A stretch of DNA of 34,372 nt, taken from NCBI GenBank assembly GCA_009780435.1, contig WRAB01000022.1:1-34372 (forward strand), in the 5' to 3' direction. The position numbers were made by a program, and so were the translations under genes. The stretch comes from Oscillospiraceae bacterium. GTDB lineage: Bacteria; Bacillota; Clostridia; Oscillospirales; Oscillospiraceae. Below, piece after piece: positions 33,928-34,372 of the stretch. A model generated the notes under the pieces. That model worked only from the letters and a program-made list of their open reading frames with translations. It was not told where the DNA came from and ran no database searches. Position 1 is the stretch's first letter, and each line of letters starts with the position of its first letter.

Positions 33928-34102
33928 GTAGGGGCGCACAGTGTGCGCCTGCTGGTGTCGTGGGTGTGGAAGTGTATGGGGAGGATAGGTACCCCTGTAG
34001 GGGCGCACAGTGTGCGCCCGCCCCATTGCGGGTGGGTATTACATTGTGTGCGGGGCGTCATTCTGCCAATGTATAACACGGGCGAACACTGTTCGCCCCT
34101 AC
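33928..34102. repeat. Three GTAGGGGCG-type palindromes; two form inverted ends of a 106-bp unit
   Basis: Copies lie at 33928-33949 and 33997-34020 (plus sense) and 34079-34102 (minus sense). The last two are near-perfect inverted ends of a 106-bp segment, as in a miniature inverted-repeat element. They match the pair at 30286-30351 on the other side of the ABC transporter. No coding capacity is seen. Confidence 0.7.
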
Positions 34103-34114
34103 GACGGGCAAGGG

Positions 34115-34318
34115 CTATTCAGAGAGTTGCGGGCATTGATCGCTGGCGTCTAGGATGGCGCTTCGGGCGGATTTTAGGGTTCGTTTCAGGGTGATGGCCT
34201 GGCCTAAAAACAGGTTGTGGGATTCTTGGGCCTGGTCTAAGATGTTTTCCAGATCATACAGGGCCGAGCGGACTTCTGCTCTGGCTTTGGTGACGGATTC
34301 GTCTAACGTGCGTTCCAT
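34115..34318 (-). CDS. Small uncharacterised helical protein
   Basis: This 67-residue open frame has a strong start: AAAGGAGG lies five bases before ATG 34318, which supports real translation. The product is hydrophilic and helix-forming, with a heptad-like pattern (ESVTKARAEVRSALYDLENIL and beyond), two acidic clusters and no membrane segment or cysteine pair. It contains a single cysteine (in SDQCPQLSE near the end). I do not recognise a family. It lies alone, next to the palindromic repeats, and its promoter would be at or beyond the right edge. Confidence 0.65.
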   Translation of the reverse strand: MERTLDESVTKARAEVRSALYDLENILDQAQESHNLFLGQAITLKRTLKSARSAILDASDQCPQLSE

Positions 34319-34372
34319 ACGTTCCTCCTTTCCTAAAAATTACGGTTAGACCCCACCGCAGGGCTGAAAAAA

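Noticed and set aside
33554-34079. Open frames across the right-hand repeats
   Set aside because: They simply read through hairpins and palindromes. Their apparent peptides are translated repeats.

Overview
The window reads as a chromosomal segment of a Gram-positive, probably Clostridia-class (Oscillospirales-like) anaerobe. The evidence is the AddB-AddA recombination nuclease pair, a T-box leader on an ABC transporter, strong AGGAGG ribosome binding sites, sigma-A-type promoters, lipoprotein binding proteins, a TRAP transporter, and short GTAGGGGCG-type intergenic palindromes of a kind I associate with that group. The taxonomic call is inference, because no rRNA or other marker gene is present.

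Left end (1-5087, minus strand): one very long open reading frame runs off the left edge. It encodes at least 1695 residues of an exported surface protein, with a signal peptide, about 16 GG[IV][VI]G repeats and then Listeria-Bacteroides (InlB B-type) repeats. A perfect consensus promoter (TTGACA-17-TATAAT) drives it.

Centre (5544-23212): an almost complete pectin/uronate utilisation locus. An AraC-type regulator is divergent from yhcH, a GH105/GH88 unsaturated-uronyl hydrolase and a KduD-like dehydrogenase. A convergent MFS transporter gene follows. Next comes kdgF-uxuA-uxuB-dctP-dctQ-dctM, ending at a bidirectional terminator, then uxaB-uxaA on the minus strand, divergent from uxaC-kdgK-kduI. 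Together these take D-galacturonate (UxaC, UxaB, UxaA), D-glucuronate (UxaC, UxuB, UxuA) and the 4,5-unsaturated uronates released by lyases (GH105, KdgF, KduI, KduD) to 2-keto-3-deoxygluconate, which KdgK phosphorylates. Uptake is probably by the TRAP system and the MFS protein. No polysaccharide lyase or KDPG aldolase lies in the window.

Right-centre (23302-30172, minus strand): addB-addA, a housekeeping double-strand-break repair helicase-nuclease with an iron-sulphur staple in AddB. Its promoter is recognisable.

Right end (30513-33658): a T-box leader with a UGG (Trp) specifier and UGGC acceptor-binding bulge controls a three-gene ABC transporter (lipoprotein, permease, ATPase), best read as a tryptophan transporter. 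It is bracketed by two clusters of dispersed intergenic palindromes, and the right cluster also holds a chain of small hairpins of about 235 bp. A 67-residue protein of unknown function closes the window.

I did not find an obviously new multi-gene system. The least explained elements are the truncated giant surface protein, the repeats flanking the T-box transporter, the hairpins at both binding-protein/permease junctions and before uxaC and kdgK, and the YhcH protein heading the unsaturated-uronate operon.
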